Below are positions 1 to 8,197 of a stretch of 64,000 bases of DNA, in pieces. How positions within the stretch are numbered: the first letter of the stretch is position 1; each line of letters begins with the position of its first letter. The notes below the pieces were generated by a model. That model was not told the DNA's origin. It made no database searches and worked only from the letters and a program-made list of their open reading frames with translations. A program made the translations under genes and the position numbers. Source of the DNA: Shewanella canadensis (GTDB taxonomy: Bacteria > Pseudomonadota > Gammaproteobacteria > Enterobacterales > Shewanellaceae); contig NZ_RXNU01000003.1 in the NCBI RefSeq assembly GCF_003966225.1, positions 248,001-312,000 on the forward strand, given 5' to 3'.

Positions 1-58
1 CCGGCAACTCAATCATAATTTTAGATTGTATTCTTAAGTTTACACTGGTGAGGTGGAT

Positions 59-952
59 ATGCGGGTCGATGTGGATGCATTTAAATTGCTGGAGGTGTTG
101 GTCGAAGAGGGCAGTTTCTCTAAGGCTGCAGAGCGTTTGCATAAGGCTCAATCTGCGGTGAGCTATCAGGTGAAAAAACTCGAGCAGCACTTAGGTGTAA
201 ACCTATTTTGTCGAGATCAGTACCGGGCAGAATTAACACCTGAAGGAAAAGTTATCCTTGCCGAGGGGCAAAAGTTACTGCAAAACCTTGCAAATATTGA
301 ACATTTGGCAAGCCGATTTAGTGAGGGATGGGAACCTAAACTTGAATTGGTGGTTGATGGTTCTCTTCCTATGGAGCCAATAATGAAGGCCCTGAAACGT
401 ATGGCATCCAATCAGATCCCAACAAAAATCCAGCTAAATATGGAGTTTTTAGGTGGCGTTCAGGCCAGGTTTGAGCGAGACAATGCGGACCTTATGTTAG
501 TGAAAGACTATCGAACCGGGCCTAATTATCGTCCTCGACCTCTTCCTGATATTAAGAGTGTATTAGTGGTTAGCAGCGATCATCCACTCGCGGGTGAGAA
601 GAAGGTGTCACTGTTTGATCTGCAACGATATGTCGAGCTGACGATTGAAGACTCATCACCCGAGAGCAATTATCGAGATGACCTTCAGTTTGGGGGTGAC
701 AAAGTTTTCTACCTTTCAGGCTTTATCATGAAAAAAAATGCACTGGAGATGGGGTTGGGATTTGGTTGGATGCCTGATTTTCTTATTCATGAAGAGCTGA
801 ATCGTGGAGAGTTAGTTGAAGTCGACTTTCAAGGCGGCAGTCGATATAGCTTTACGCCGCAGTTAGTGTCAACGATGGAACGCCCACTGGGTAAAGCGGG
901 TCGGCTATTTACGGACTTAATTCTCGAAGAGTTTGCCAACGCGAGTTTATAA
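59..952 (+). CDS. LysR family transcriptional regulator
   Basis: DNA-binding regulator of the LysR type. Residues about 5-63 form the winged helix-turn-helix, with the typical pattern of a phenylalanine-rich first helix, SFSKAAERLHKAQSAVSYQVKKL and a following Leu-Gly wing. The rest, about residues 88-290, matches the two-lobed periplasmic-binding-like effector domain. Length is normal for the family. A GTG two codons upstream is also possible, but the GAGG at 50-53 sits five bases before the ATG at 59, so I prefer that ATG. The gene stands alone, so its target and ligand cannot be inferred. Its stop codon overlaps the palindrome at 952-965. Confidence 0.9.
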   Translation: MRVDVDAFKLLEVLVEEGSFSKAAERLHKAQSAVSYQVKKLEQHLGVNLFCRDQYRAELTPEGKVILAEGQKLLQNLANIEHLASRFSEGWEPKLELVVDGSLPMEPIMKALKRMASNQIPTKIQLNMEFLGGVQARFERDNADLMLVKDYRTGPNYRPRPLPDIKSVLVVSSDHPLAGEKKVSLFDLQRYVELTIEDSSPESNYRDDLQFGGDKVFYLSGFIMKKNALEMGLGFGWMPDFLIHEELNRGELVEVDFQGGSRYSFTPQLVSTMERPLGKAGRLFTDLILEEFANASL

Positions 953-965
953 TACCAATCGGTAT
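952..965. repeat. palindromic intergenic motif, copy 1
   Basis: ATACCAATCGGTAT, a near-perfect 14-base palindrome. The same motif with one or two changes occurs at 20596, 21919 and 27901. It begins at the last base of the stop codon of the LysR gene. Confidence 0.7.
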
Positions 966-1382
966 AACAGCCAATGTAGTTGAGGTATCTCTGCTGCATT
1001 GGCAGTGCTGCTTACTCAAAGTTACGATATTGCATTTTTGCATTGCAAAATGAAAATAATGAACAAATTTTAAACCCATCTAATTGGGTTTGAAATATTA
1101 TTTAAGCCTCATTTCTGCGTGGATTTTATGCTCTTGAAATATTCTCATCGACTTTTAGGTTTCAAGTGATTGTTTATGATATCAATAGTTAAAATGGTCA
1201 ATTAAACCCTACCTCATACCGTTAAGCCTGAGTACAGCATGCCAGTTATATACTCGATACATGTTCAAAACTCGGATGAGTGGTATGGCATATGCAGCAC
1301 ATGGTTAAGCACTAAAGAGTGTTGTGAATATGCCGATAAAATATCATAACACTGGATAATCCGAGATTGTTGGAGGTGTTAG
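966..1382. other. intergenic region without a recognisable gene
   Basis: AT-rich spacer. A clean hairpin AAACCCA-TCTAAT-TGGGTTT lies at about 1071-1090 and could end the LysR transcript, although no T-run follows it. An imperfect hairpin of the TTGCATTTTTGCA type precedes it. No open reading frame with a ribosome-binding site was seen. Confidence 0.5.
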
Positions 1383-1739
1383 ATGAACCATATATTCTTG
1401 AAGCATACATCGGGCATTTATGCTAAATACGTTAATGATTTAGCATGTGGTGAGAGGCCCATTTCAGTTTGTCGGATCCAGGAGTTCACGGATGATCTTG
1501 CCAAAAGCTCAATGCTATTGAGTGAGTTCCAGTGGGACGATTGGTATCATAATAGCCATTTAGTTGACAGGCCTGAGTATATTGCGGATGCGACGCTGCA
1601 TGAGTGTAAGTTATTGCTAACGGCCATGACCCGATTAGAGCGATTCAGCCCGGGGGTGTTGGATAATATGCGCCGTCAGGGAGTACTGCTCGCGATTATT
1701 GAGCGCTTCAATAGTTTCCCATTCAAGCTAGTGGGTTAA
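1383..1739 (+). CDS. DUF6508-like hypothetical protein
   Basis: Small soluble protein of 118 residues with no signal peptide or membrane segment. The C-terminal half (roughly residues 70-112), with a leucine-rich helix, the pattern MTRLERFSPGVLDN and a following ILAI-type helix ending in ERF, resembles the DUF6508 pattern of an Arg-x-Glu-Arg-Phe segment followed by a short helix. The function of that family is not known to me. The start is supported by GGAGG at 1373-1377. It is a single-gene unit closed by a strong terminator five bases after the stop codon. Confidence 0.7.
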   Translation: MNHIFLKHTSGIYAKYVNDLACGERPISVCRIQEFTDDLAKSSMLLSEFQWDDWYHNSHLVDRPEYIADATLHECKLLLTAMTRLERFSPGVLDNMRRQGVLLAIIERFNSFPFKLVG

Positions 1740-1743
1740 AGCA

Positions 1744-1768
1744 AAACGCCAGCATATTGCTGGCGTTT
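1744..1768 (+). terminator. rho-independent terminator
   Basis: Stem AAACGCCAGCA, loop TAT, perfect complement TGCTGGCGTTT. It directly follows the DUF6508-like gene and lies between convergent genes, so it may serve both strands. Confidence 0.75.
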
Positions 1769-1821
1769 CGCTTTGAGAAAATGGGTATCTTCTAATGATG
1801 CGGTACGCTATTTAACTAATA

Positions 1822-2814
1822 CTATTTACCGAAAGGGACGGGCTTAGGTGTATTCGCATTCGATGGCGGCAGGATCGGTAACACTATCTTGGGCTGCTCT
1901 CCGGTAAGTGACTTAAGAAATGCTACCATCTCAACTGTCTCTTTCTCAGATAATTGCTGACCAAGCTGAATATCAGCCATTGTGTTGACCGCTTCCTCTA
2001 AGGTCCAGGTCGCCCCATCATGAAAGTAGGGGTAGGTTAGTTCGATATTGCGTAGTGTCGGAACTTTAAAGACATATTTATCAGCCTCTTTTCCTGTTAC
2101 TGCGATTCGACCCTCTGCCGGGTTTTTAGTGTGGAATGGTTTTACTAGTCCCATCTTCATATACATGGTGCCACCAACTGCGGGTCCATTGTGACAGCTG
2201 GTACAACCTTTATTTTTAAAGAGTTGATAACCTGATTTTGCTTCGGCAGTAATCGCGTCCTGCTCTCCTTGAAGATAGAGATCGAAAGGACTGTTCGGCG
2301 TGACCAATGTTTTTTCAAACTCGGCGATGGCATCGGTAATATTGTCAATGTTGACCGAATTTTTCCCATAAATGGCTTCAAATTTTGCCTGGTAGGCTGG
2401 CATAGAGTTTACAGTGGAGACGGCAAGCTCATGGGTGTAACCCATCTCTCCAGGATTAGCGATTGGCCCACCGGCTTGTTCTTTGAGATCTTTTGCGCGC
2501 CCGTCCCAAAATTGTGCCAGACCGTATTCAGCATTCAAGACCGTAGGAGAGTTAATCGGGCCCTCTTGCCAGTTGTGCCCAATAGAGGTTGGAAGCGCAT
2601 CGACACCACCAAGTGATAAGTTATGGCATGAGTTACAGGAGATAAAACCAGACTTTGAGAGTCGTGGTTCGAAGAACAACATCTTACCCAATTCAACTTT
2701 TTCCGGTGCCGTGATCTTCGCAGGTTTGATAATTTCAATCGGCTCTTTCGCTACGGCTGGTGCAGTAGTGATTGCTGCCAGGATAGCCAGACAAAGGGGA
2801 GAAACTAGTTTCAT
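1822..2814 (-). CDS. diheme cytochrome c peroxidase
   Basis: Periplasmic enzyme reducing hydrogen peroxide to water with electrons from small c-type cytochromes. A signal peptide ends near Ala-Val-Ala-Lys at residue 23. Two heme-binding CxxCH motifs are visible, CNSCH at residues 60-64 and CTSCH at 204-208, the arrangement of the CcpA/MauG family. Length (330 residues) fits CcpA. A GTG four codons upstream is in frame, but GAGG lies about seven bases before the ATG at 2814. The gene is monocistronic; an inverted repeat about 60 bases upstream may be an operator. The name ccpA would suit it, but MauG-like relatives cannot be fully excluded. Confidence 0.9.
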   Translation of the reverse strand: MKLVSPLCLAILAAITTAPAVAKEPIEIIKPAKITAPEKVELGKMLFFEPRLSKSGFISCNSCHNLSLGGVDALPTSIGHNWQEGPINSPTVLNAEYGLAQFWDGRAKDLKEQAGGPIANPGEMGYTHELAVSTVNSMPAYQAKFEAIYGKNSVNIDNITDAIAEFEKTLVTPNSPFDLYLQGEQDAITAEAKSGYQLFKNKGCTSCHNGPAVGGTMYMKMGLVKPFHTKNPAEGRIAVTGKEADKYVFKVPTLRNIELTYPYFHDGATWTLEEAVNTMADIQLGQQLSEKETVEMVAFLKSLTGEQPKIVLPILPPSNANTPKPVPFGK

Positions 2815-2873
2815 TTGAGACCTCACATTAAGACTTGTTTTTTATGTGGTTATTTAGTGAGGGTATCTTATTA

Positions 2874-2892
2874 ATCTAAACGAAATTTAGAT
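2874..2892. promoter_or_regulatory. inverted repeat upstream of the cytochrome c peroxidase
   Basis: ATCTAAA-CGAAA-TTTAGAT, perfect 7-base arms around a 5-base centre, 60-78 bases before the peroxidase start. Size and symmetry fit a dimeric regulator site. The protein that binds is unknown. Confidence 0.4.
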
Positions 2893-3044
2893 AACGCTTT
2901 GTTTCGATAGGGACTATCGTGGAATTGGATTGGGTTTTCGTGAAGAGTGTCTCGGTTCAGTTCGCCATTCTCAGGCAGGCTGGTCGTTTGACCCCTAAAA
3001 AATCGCATTTATGCGACTTAAGCCGTAAATGGTGCGACTACAGA

Positions 3045-3278
3045 TTAAGACTTCATTTTTCTTAATAGGATTTTTCTATCCAGCCAGGCGGCCGAAGCAC
3101 GTAGTTGACGTTGACTCTTACGCAGCCACACTTTCGCCCAAGGATATTCCAGACTCAGGATGGCCAAACCAACGGGAAGCAGCAACCAGGCAGGTCCGGG
3201 TAAAATTAACAGGGCCGCGCCCACTAAGGTGAGTACACCTCCGCTTATCGTTATCATTGTTTTACGTAACATTGGCAC
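3045..3278 (-). CDS. small PGPGW-type membrane protein
   Basis: A 77-residue inner-membrane protein. Two hydrophobic segments (about residues 9-26 and 29-44) are joined by the proline-rich LPGPAWLLLP stretch, which resembles the PGPGW motif of the transmembrane family of that name. A basic C-terminal tail with many Lys and Arg would lie in the cytoplasm. The family has no established role. It is a single gene, transcribed away from the solute-binding protein gene. Confidence 0.75.
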   Translation of the reverse strand: MPMLRKTMITISGGVLTLVGAALLILPGPAWLLLPVGLAILSLEYPWAKVWLRKSQRQLRASAAWLDRKILLRKMKS

Positions 3279-3389
3279 TCCAGTTTTGGCCTTCTGATTA
3301 TTACTCTCTCATTATTGAACGCGCTTAGACCAGTCAACAATTGTAACAAAGCTTAATCTGTCAGCCTGATAAAGAAGCTATACTGAGAA

Positions 3390-4217
3390 TTGATACTCTT
3401 TGAAGGGGCGTTAGACATCGGTGGGAAGAGGGCGTTAAGCGGCGTGCGCAACTACATATTTTTCATCGCTATTCTGTGTCAGTTTATGCTGGTTATCGGA
3501 AGTTTTGCCGTGCCGGAAGCAAAAGCCGACACACTTCATTTGACCTCGCTTCACTGGCCTCCCTACTCGGGCAGTACCTTAGAGAAACAGGGGGCGACTA
3601 TTGCAATTACCCGGGCGGCAATGAGAGCGATGGGGCATGAACTCATTGTTGGCTTTTTCCCTTGGAGCAGAGCCATAAGGCTCGTCAATCGGCCCGAGTC
3701 TAAATATGTTGGATACCTTCCGGCCTATAGCTATCCAACAGATGAATTTATTTTTTCAGATCCATTAGGTTCCAGTCCTTTAGGTTTAGTTGAACAGCAT
3801 CTGCATCCCATCAGCTGGTCCAGTCTCGCAGATCTTAATCAGTACAGGCTAGGTGTGGTGAGAGATTACACAAACACGGCCGAGCTAGATGCCATGATTA
3901 AGCTGGGAACCCAAAGGGTCGAAGTTGTCAATTCTGATGAGCATAACGTAAAGAAGGTGGCTACCGCTCGCATCGATGCCGCTGTTATCGACCTACACGT
4001 TTTTGGCTACCTGTTATCTCAAAAAGAGTTGAAGTCACTCGCGGGGAAATTACAGATAAACAAGAAGACGCTTGAAGATAAGCAGATGTTTATCGCATTT
4101 AGAAACACGCCTGAAGGCCATTACTGGCGAGATATGTTTAATGCTGGCTTATCGAAAATTGATGCCGAATTGATTCTGGATGAGTATATGTCAGAGGTGA
4201 AAACAGGCAGTAAGTAA
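3390..4217 (+). CDS. periplasmic solute-binding protein, family 3 type
   Basis: Likely periplasmic binding protein of the amino-acid (SBP_bac_3) fold. After a hydrophobic signal segment and the likely cleavage after AKA, the mature part begins LHLTSLHWPPYSG, the usual first strand and ligand loop of this family. The two lobes follow to residue about 265. No transporter permease or ATPase lies next to it, so it may be an orphan receptor-type protein, as is common in Shewanella. The start is uncertain: TTG at 3390 gives an unusually long N-region, while GTG at 3444 gives a normal signal peptide and may be the true start. Confidence 0.75.
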   Translation: MILFEGALDIGGKRALSGVRNYIFFIAILCQFMLVIGSFAVPEAKADTLHLTSLHWPPYSGSTLEKQGATIAITRAAMRAMGHELIVGFFPWSRAIRLVNRPESKYVGYLPAYSYPTDEFIFSDPLGSSPLGLVEQHLHPISWSSLADLNQYRLGVVRDYTNTAELDAMIKLGTQRVEVVNSDEHNVKKVATARIDAAVIDLHVFGYLLSQKELKSLAGKLQINKKTLEDKQMFIAFRNTPEGHYWRDMFNAGLSKIDAELILDEYMSEVKTGSK

Positions 4218-4237
4218 GCTTGCTGCGTAAACGAAAA

Positions 4238-4267
4238 ACGCCGAACTAATGACAATTAATTCGGCGT
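4238..4267 (+). terminator. hairpin, probable terminator
   Basis: ACGCCGAA and TTCGGCGT arms with additional TAAT/ATTA pairing towards the loop, 20 bases after the solute-binding protein gene. The T-tract is poor, so termination is probable rather than certain. Confidence 0.5.
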
Positions 4268-4351
4268 CTTGGTTATGCGGTTAATGAGTGACCGGGAGTG
4301 TGACCATGTTTTACCGAGTCACACGTTAAAACGTATTGTTTAAACACCGCT

Positions 4352-4759
4352 CTAAGCTTTGGTGACAACCGTCTGCCCAATAGGGGTTAAGCTTAAAAGC
4401 GCTAATTTCAGGTGCTGAATACCAAATGGGATCCCGATAATGGTAACGAAACATGCCAACGCATGAGTAATGTGACCTATTGCAAGCCAGATCCCAAATA
4501 GTAAAAACCAGACGATATTGCCTAGGGTACCAAATGCGCCAGTACCTATATCCTCACTGCCAGTCAGGCTCCTTCTGCTCATATGATCTTGCCCAAATGG
4601 CCAGAAGGTCATTTCACCGATGACAAAACAGGCTCGACCAAATGGTATGCCGATAATACTGATATAACAGAGTAAGCCCGCTACCCACCAGGCTAAGCCC
4701 ATAACAAATCCGCCGAGAACAAACCATGCAATGTTAAAGATTAAACGTAATACTGCCAT
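4352..4759 (-). CDS. yccF: YccF family inner-membrane protein
   Basis: A 135-residue membrane protein made of two repeated halves, each with a hydrophobic helix pair and the hallmark IIGIPFG (residues about 36-42 and 108-114). This repeat is diagnostic of the YccF family (formerly DUF307). Its function is unknown. The start is the only sensible ATG and has AAGGAG just before it on the coding strand. Single gene. Confidence 0.88.
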   Translation of the reverse strand: MAVLRLIFNIAWFVLGGFVMGLAWWVAGLLCYISIIGIPFGRACFVIGEMTFWPFGQDHMSRRSLTGSEDIGTGAFGTLGNIVWFLLFGIWLAIGHITHALACFVTIIGIPFGIQHLKLALLSLTPIGQTVVTKA

Positions 4760-4964
4760 TAAAAACTCCTTATAAAGGCAAAAGTTAAGCTGCGCTATAC
4801 AGTTAATAAGCTAGAAACGTGCCAATTAAGTATCATTATGAAATATAGGCGTTTTTTGTTTTTTCTAATATTACCTGTTAGTAAAAATTACCAGCTTTTA
4901 GTGGTTTTGCTCGATAGACTTACAGTGATAAACTTGTCAGTTCAATAGTTTAGGTTTCAGAATT

Positions 4965-5885
4965 ATGAAATTAAGTCATACCCCAGTAGATTCCATTGAG
5001 ATGTTTGACAGAGACATTTTTGTTAAACGAGACGATCTCCTGCATCCGGAGTTTTCCGGTAATAAGGCTCGCAAATTTGCCTATTTTCTTGAGCATGACT
5101 TCCCGGATGTTAATAAGGTTATCGGGTATGGCTCTGCTCAGGCTAACTCGCTGTACTCTATGTCAGCGCTCGCTAAGTTGAGAGGGTGGCAGCTGGACTT
5201 TTATGTGGACCATATCGCCTCGCACATAAAAACACAGAAAGAGGGCAATTATGTCAGTGCTTGCCAAAATGGCGCCAATATCATTAATCTCAGCGAGCAG
5301 AGTGATCGAGAGGGGCGCGATACCTTGACCTATATAGAGGAGCAAGTACTGCCTAATCAAGCGCGTGCAGTGTTTGTTCCTGAGGGGGGAAGGTGCGGCT
5401 ATGCCGAATTTGGTGTGTTTAAACTTGCAGAGGAGATCTGCGCGTGGTTTAGGGAGCTGGCTCTTTCATCTCTCATCGTGTTTCTTCCTTCCGGTACCGG
5501 TACAACTGCGTTATTTCTCAATAAATATTTTGTTGGTTCGGGGTTAGATATTCGTGTCTTAACTTGTGCAGCCGTTGGCGGTGATGGATACCTGAAACAG
5601 CAATTCGAAATGCTCAGTGGTGAGGCGGCGCATCATCCTGAGATTGTTGCCATGCCTAAGAAATTTCATTTCGGTAAGTTGTATCGAGAGTTTTATGAGA
5701 TGTGGAAACGGGTCTGCAATACAGGTATCGAATTTGAACTTCTCTATGATCCTTTAGGCTGGATGGCACTTGAGCACTATCTGAATATGACGGCGGATAA
5801 AACACCTATCATGTACCTTCATCAGGGGGGGCTACTAGGCAATGTCAGTATGTTGCCTCGATACCAACGTAAATATGGCGGCTAA
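4965..5885 (+). CDS. PLP-dependent ACC deaminase / D-cysteine desulfhydrase family protein
   Basis: Pyridoxal-phosphate enzyme of the tryptophan synthase beta fold. The N-terminal segment FVKRDDLLHPEFSGNKARK (residues 19-37) carries the PLP-binding lysine region. The glycine-rich PSGTGTTAL near residue 176 would hold the cofactor phosphate. Relatives open the ring of 1-aminocyclopropane-1-carboxylate or release sulfide from D-cysteine. In bacteria without an ethylene context the desulfhydrase role is more likely, but sequence reading alone does not settle the substrate. Length (306) is slightly short for the family. It stands alone. Confidence 0.82.
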   Translation: MKLSHTPVDSIEMFDRDIFVKRDDLLHPEFSGNKARKFAYFLEHDFPDVNKVIGYGSAQANSLYSMSALAKLRGWQLDFYVDHIASHIKTQKEGNYVSACQNGANIINLSEQSDREGRDTLTYIEEQVLPNQARAVFVPEGGRCGYAEFGVFKLAEEICAWFRELALSSLIVFLPSGTGTTALFLNKYFVGSGLDIRVLTCAAVGGDGYLKQQFEMLSGEAAHHPEIVAMPKKFHFGKLYREFYEMWKRVCNTGIEFELLYDPLGWMALEHYLNMTADKTPIMYLHQGGLLGNVSMLPRYQRKYGG

Positions 5886-6145
5886 TTCAACATCTGCAGG
5901 GCGGTCTTAAATCGAAGTAAGAAGCTAGAATTTGTTGAGAGGATAGGATCAATCATTGAGGTTTTTACCGTTTGGTCAGGCTGAGTATCTGTGAAATTGA
6001 TACAGCCTGAACCAAAGGTAGATGTTACTTTACTGCCTGATAGCTGATTTAATGATGTCAGTCCTATCTGTTCCCATTTTCCGGTGGAAGTTTGGGTCAC
6101 TCGATACCAGTGAGAGGTAGTGTATCGATTGGCATTATTTTTTAA
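5882..6145 (-). pseudogene. start-less reading frame, possible gene remnant
   Basis: An open frame runs from a TAG at 6146-6148 to a TAA at 5882. Its translation looks protein-like, with NRYTTSHWYRVTQTSTGKW followed by a Ser/Thr-rich segment and a C-terminal FLLRFKTALQML helix. No usable ATG, GTG or TTG opens the full frame. The GTG at 6098-6100 gives 72 residues but lacks a ribosome-binding site. It lies just downstream of the 57-residue ORF on the same strand, so it may be a 5'-damaged second gene of that unit. No family is recognised. Confidence 0.3.
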
Positions 6146-6211
6146 CTAATTGTATTTCTTTATTTTATTACAAACAGACTCTTTATCATCCATTTCTTTT
6201 ATCACTGTGAT

Positions 6212-6385
6212 TTATTTGTTGCTTGATAAAAGCCATTTCATAAACGATAACGCTTCGGTGCGTTTAGAAAAGGTTTGTCTGTTTTTCCCTTGGCTATCGG
6301 TGAAAGCGATAGAAGACTTATTTAAAGAGATAGAGTCTACCGGGAAATTTACTGTGATCTCATGACCATTGATATTGTACGACAT
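6212..6385 (-). CDS. small 57-residue hypothetical protein
   Basis: Complete short reading frame beginning MSYNINGHEITVNFP and ending KWLLSSNK. An AAGGA sits about nine bases before the ATG. Composition is that of a soluble alpha/beta peptide: two beta-like segments (residues 2-14 and 19-30), a basic turn GKNRQTFSKR, and an amphipathic helix EALSFMKWLLSS. No signal peptide, membrane helix or known domain was recognised. The opposite strand offers only weaker frames of poor composition. The call rests on ribosome-binding site, composition and frame, not on homology. Confidence 0.5.
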   Translation of the reverse strand: MSYNINGHEITVNFPVDSISLNKSSIAFTDSQGKNRQTFSKRTEALSFMKWLLSSNK

Positions 6386-7216
6386 ATGTCATATTCCTTT
6401 TTATATTACTGCAAACCTTTGCAGCATGTATTTAACTATAAAATATCCTTAGCATTTTTGCGAAAGATGAGTGTTATTTGTGTTTCGAGACTACTCATCT
6501 TTAACAGCTTAATCAAGCATTTATATCATCTTCAAATGTTAACGTTTGTAACAAGTTCGAATTGGATATGCTTAATCGAGTCAAATTAAATCATAAATTT
6601 ATGACAGTAAAATGACGAGCTATTAGATGTTGAACCAGGTGTATTAATATATTTTGTGAGGCAGTGACGAGAGGAGTCGGACTAACAAAAGAAAATTACA
6701 AGGGAATCTCAAAATCGGTGGCCATTATATCGTCAACGCCGGCCATGTCAACCCGTATTTAAGATGAATGATACTATTTACTGGATGCAGGAGGTGGAGC
6801 AACGCAGGAGCTTGTTGCCGAGAATGACTATTAGCTTCAATCCCCCGCCTTGCCTACAGGGTTTTGAACTCCCGCTGAATGGTCAGATATTTAATGCAAT
6901 TGGTATAAATTATAAAAACTGCCACTTTTAATTATAAGTGTTAGAATTTTTGAGTCTTTTGATTGCTGCTGGTGGATTTTATCATAGTCAACCCGCTTAC
7001 TTGGCTAGTGTGAAGCCCCTTGGGGCCCTTCAAGCGGGGTTAAAGCAACGTTGGATAGCTAAAGGTAATCAACAGGGCGTCTCACTTCTCAGGCCTTTGA
7101 CTACTTATTTGTTTTAATTAGATCTGTAACTCAGTTCTGTGGGTAAGATAAAGACTATAATTAACAAGTAATATTTTGGTTGCTAACCATTATCCCTTTA
7201 CCTTGAGAGTTGTATT
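6386..7216. other. long spacer of decayed appearance
   Basis: More than 800 bases with stops in all frames. It shows patches of higher GC between AT-rich parts, including a GAAGCCCC-TTGG-GGCCCTTC hairpin at about 7012-7032 and a half copy of the palindromic motif near 6899. It looks like a remnant of lost genes. No tRNA, riboswitch or mobile-element end could be recognised. Confidence 0.45.
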
Positions 7217-8155
7217 ATGGCAAAAATTCTTGATTCGGTTGATCAACGTACAAAACTCGTTGGTGAAAATAGGTTAGAGCTTTTATTGTTTCGAATAAAT
7301 GCCACTCAACTTTTTGCAATTAACGTTTTTAAAGTCAAAGAGGTGGTTAAGCTCCCTGCATTAAGCGCTGTGCCGGGCAGTCATCCCCATATCAGTGGGG
7401 TTGCCAATATTCGAGGTACCTCCATTCCGGTTATCGATCTGCGTGCGGCTATCGGTTTTCAACCTATGTCAGACGATCAAGAGTCAAACTTGATTATTAC
7501 CGAGTACAATCGAAGTGTACAAGGCTTTAGGGTTGGAAAGGTTGAGCATATTGTCAACATGACTTGGGGAGATATTTTGCCTCCGCCTAAGACTGCTGGA
7601 AGCAATAATTACTTAACGGCCATTACTCGCATCGAAACGGAAGGTCATACCCAGTTGGTCTCAATCATTGATGTTGAAAAAGTGTTGGCGGAGATCATTC
7701 ACTATGATATTCGTCTCTCTGACGGGGTTCTCGATGAATCACTGGTCAGCGAGATGCATGGTCGCAGAATATTGATTGCCGATGACTCGTCTACCGCTCG
7801 CAGGCAGATTAAAGAGACATTAGAGCCTTTAGGGATAGAGATCTTAGAAACTTCAGACGGGTTGCAGGCTTTGAATGTCTTGAAAAAGTGGTGCGATGAG
7901 GGGAAATCTGTTCAGGATGAGATCTTAATGTTGATCACAGATGCCGAGATGCCCGAGATGGATGGCTATAAACTGACTCATGAGATCCGTAGTGATAAAC
8001 GCATGAGCGATCTGTTTATTACCTTGAATACTTCATTGAGTGGCAGTTTTAACAATGCCATGGTTGAAAAAGTCGGTTGTGACCGATTCATATCTAAATT
8101 CCAACCCGATCTACTCGTGGATGTGGTGCAACAGAAATTAAGAGAGATAGTTTAA
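7217..8155 (+). CDS. cheV: chemotaxis coupling protein CheV
   Basis: Hybrid chemotaxis protein joining a CheW-like coupling domain (residues about 15-160) to a response-regulator receiver domain (about 180-310). The receiver shows the acidic pair in IADDSSTARR, the phospho-acceptor aspartate in LITDAEMPEMDGY, and a conserved lysine near the end (FISKF). CheV links receptors to CheA and its phosphorylation tunes adaptation. Length is standard. The gene stands alone with a terminator right after it, which is usual for cheV in Shewanella. Confidence 0.95.
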   Translation: MAKILDSVDQRTKLVGENRLELLLFRINATQLFAINVFKVKEVVKLPALSAVPGSHPHISGVANIRGTSIPVIDLRAAIGFQPMSDDQESNLIITEYNRSVQGFRVGKVEHIVNMTWGDILPPPKTAGSNNYLTAITRIETEGHTQLVSIIDVEKVLAEIIHYDIRLSDGVLDESLVSEMHGRRILIADDSSTARRQIKETLEPLGIEILETSDGLQALNVLKKWCDEGKSVQDEILMLITDAEMPEMDGYKLTHEIRSDKRMSDLFITLNTSLSGSFNNAMVEKVGCDRFISKFQPDLLVDVVQQKLREIV

Positions 8156-8172
8156 GCTGCATTGTATTGATT

Positions 8173-8197
8173 AAAGGCCATAGTTTATGGCCTTTTT
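8173..8197. terminator. bidirectional rho-independent terminator
   Basis: AAAGGCCATA-GTT-TATGGCCTTTTT between cheV and the convergent hypothetical gene. A-run and T-run flank the stem, so it can work on both strands. Confidence 0.75.

Noticed and set aside
2269..2818. Plus-strand frames inside the cytochrome c peroxidase gene
   Set aside because: Shadows of a clear coding gene with heme motifs on the other strand.
6150..6589. Two plus-strand frames opposite the 57-residue ORF
   Set aside because: Rich in Phe, Ile and Leu from A/T-rich complement and without ribosome-binding sites. The minus-strand frame is the better gene.
6840..6890. Segment with GGTTTTGAACTCCCGC resembling a tRNA T-arm
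   Set aside because: No matching acceptor stem, anticodon arm or CCA end could be built around it.
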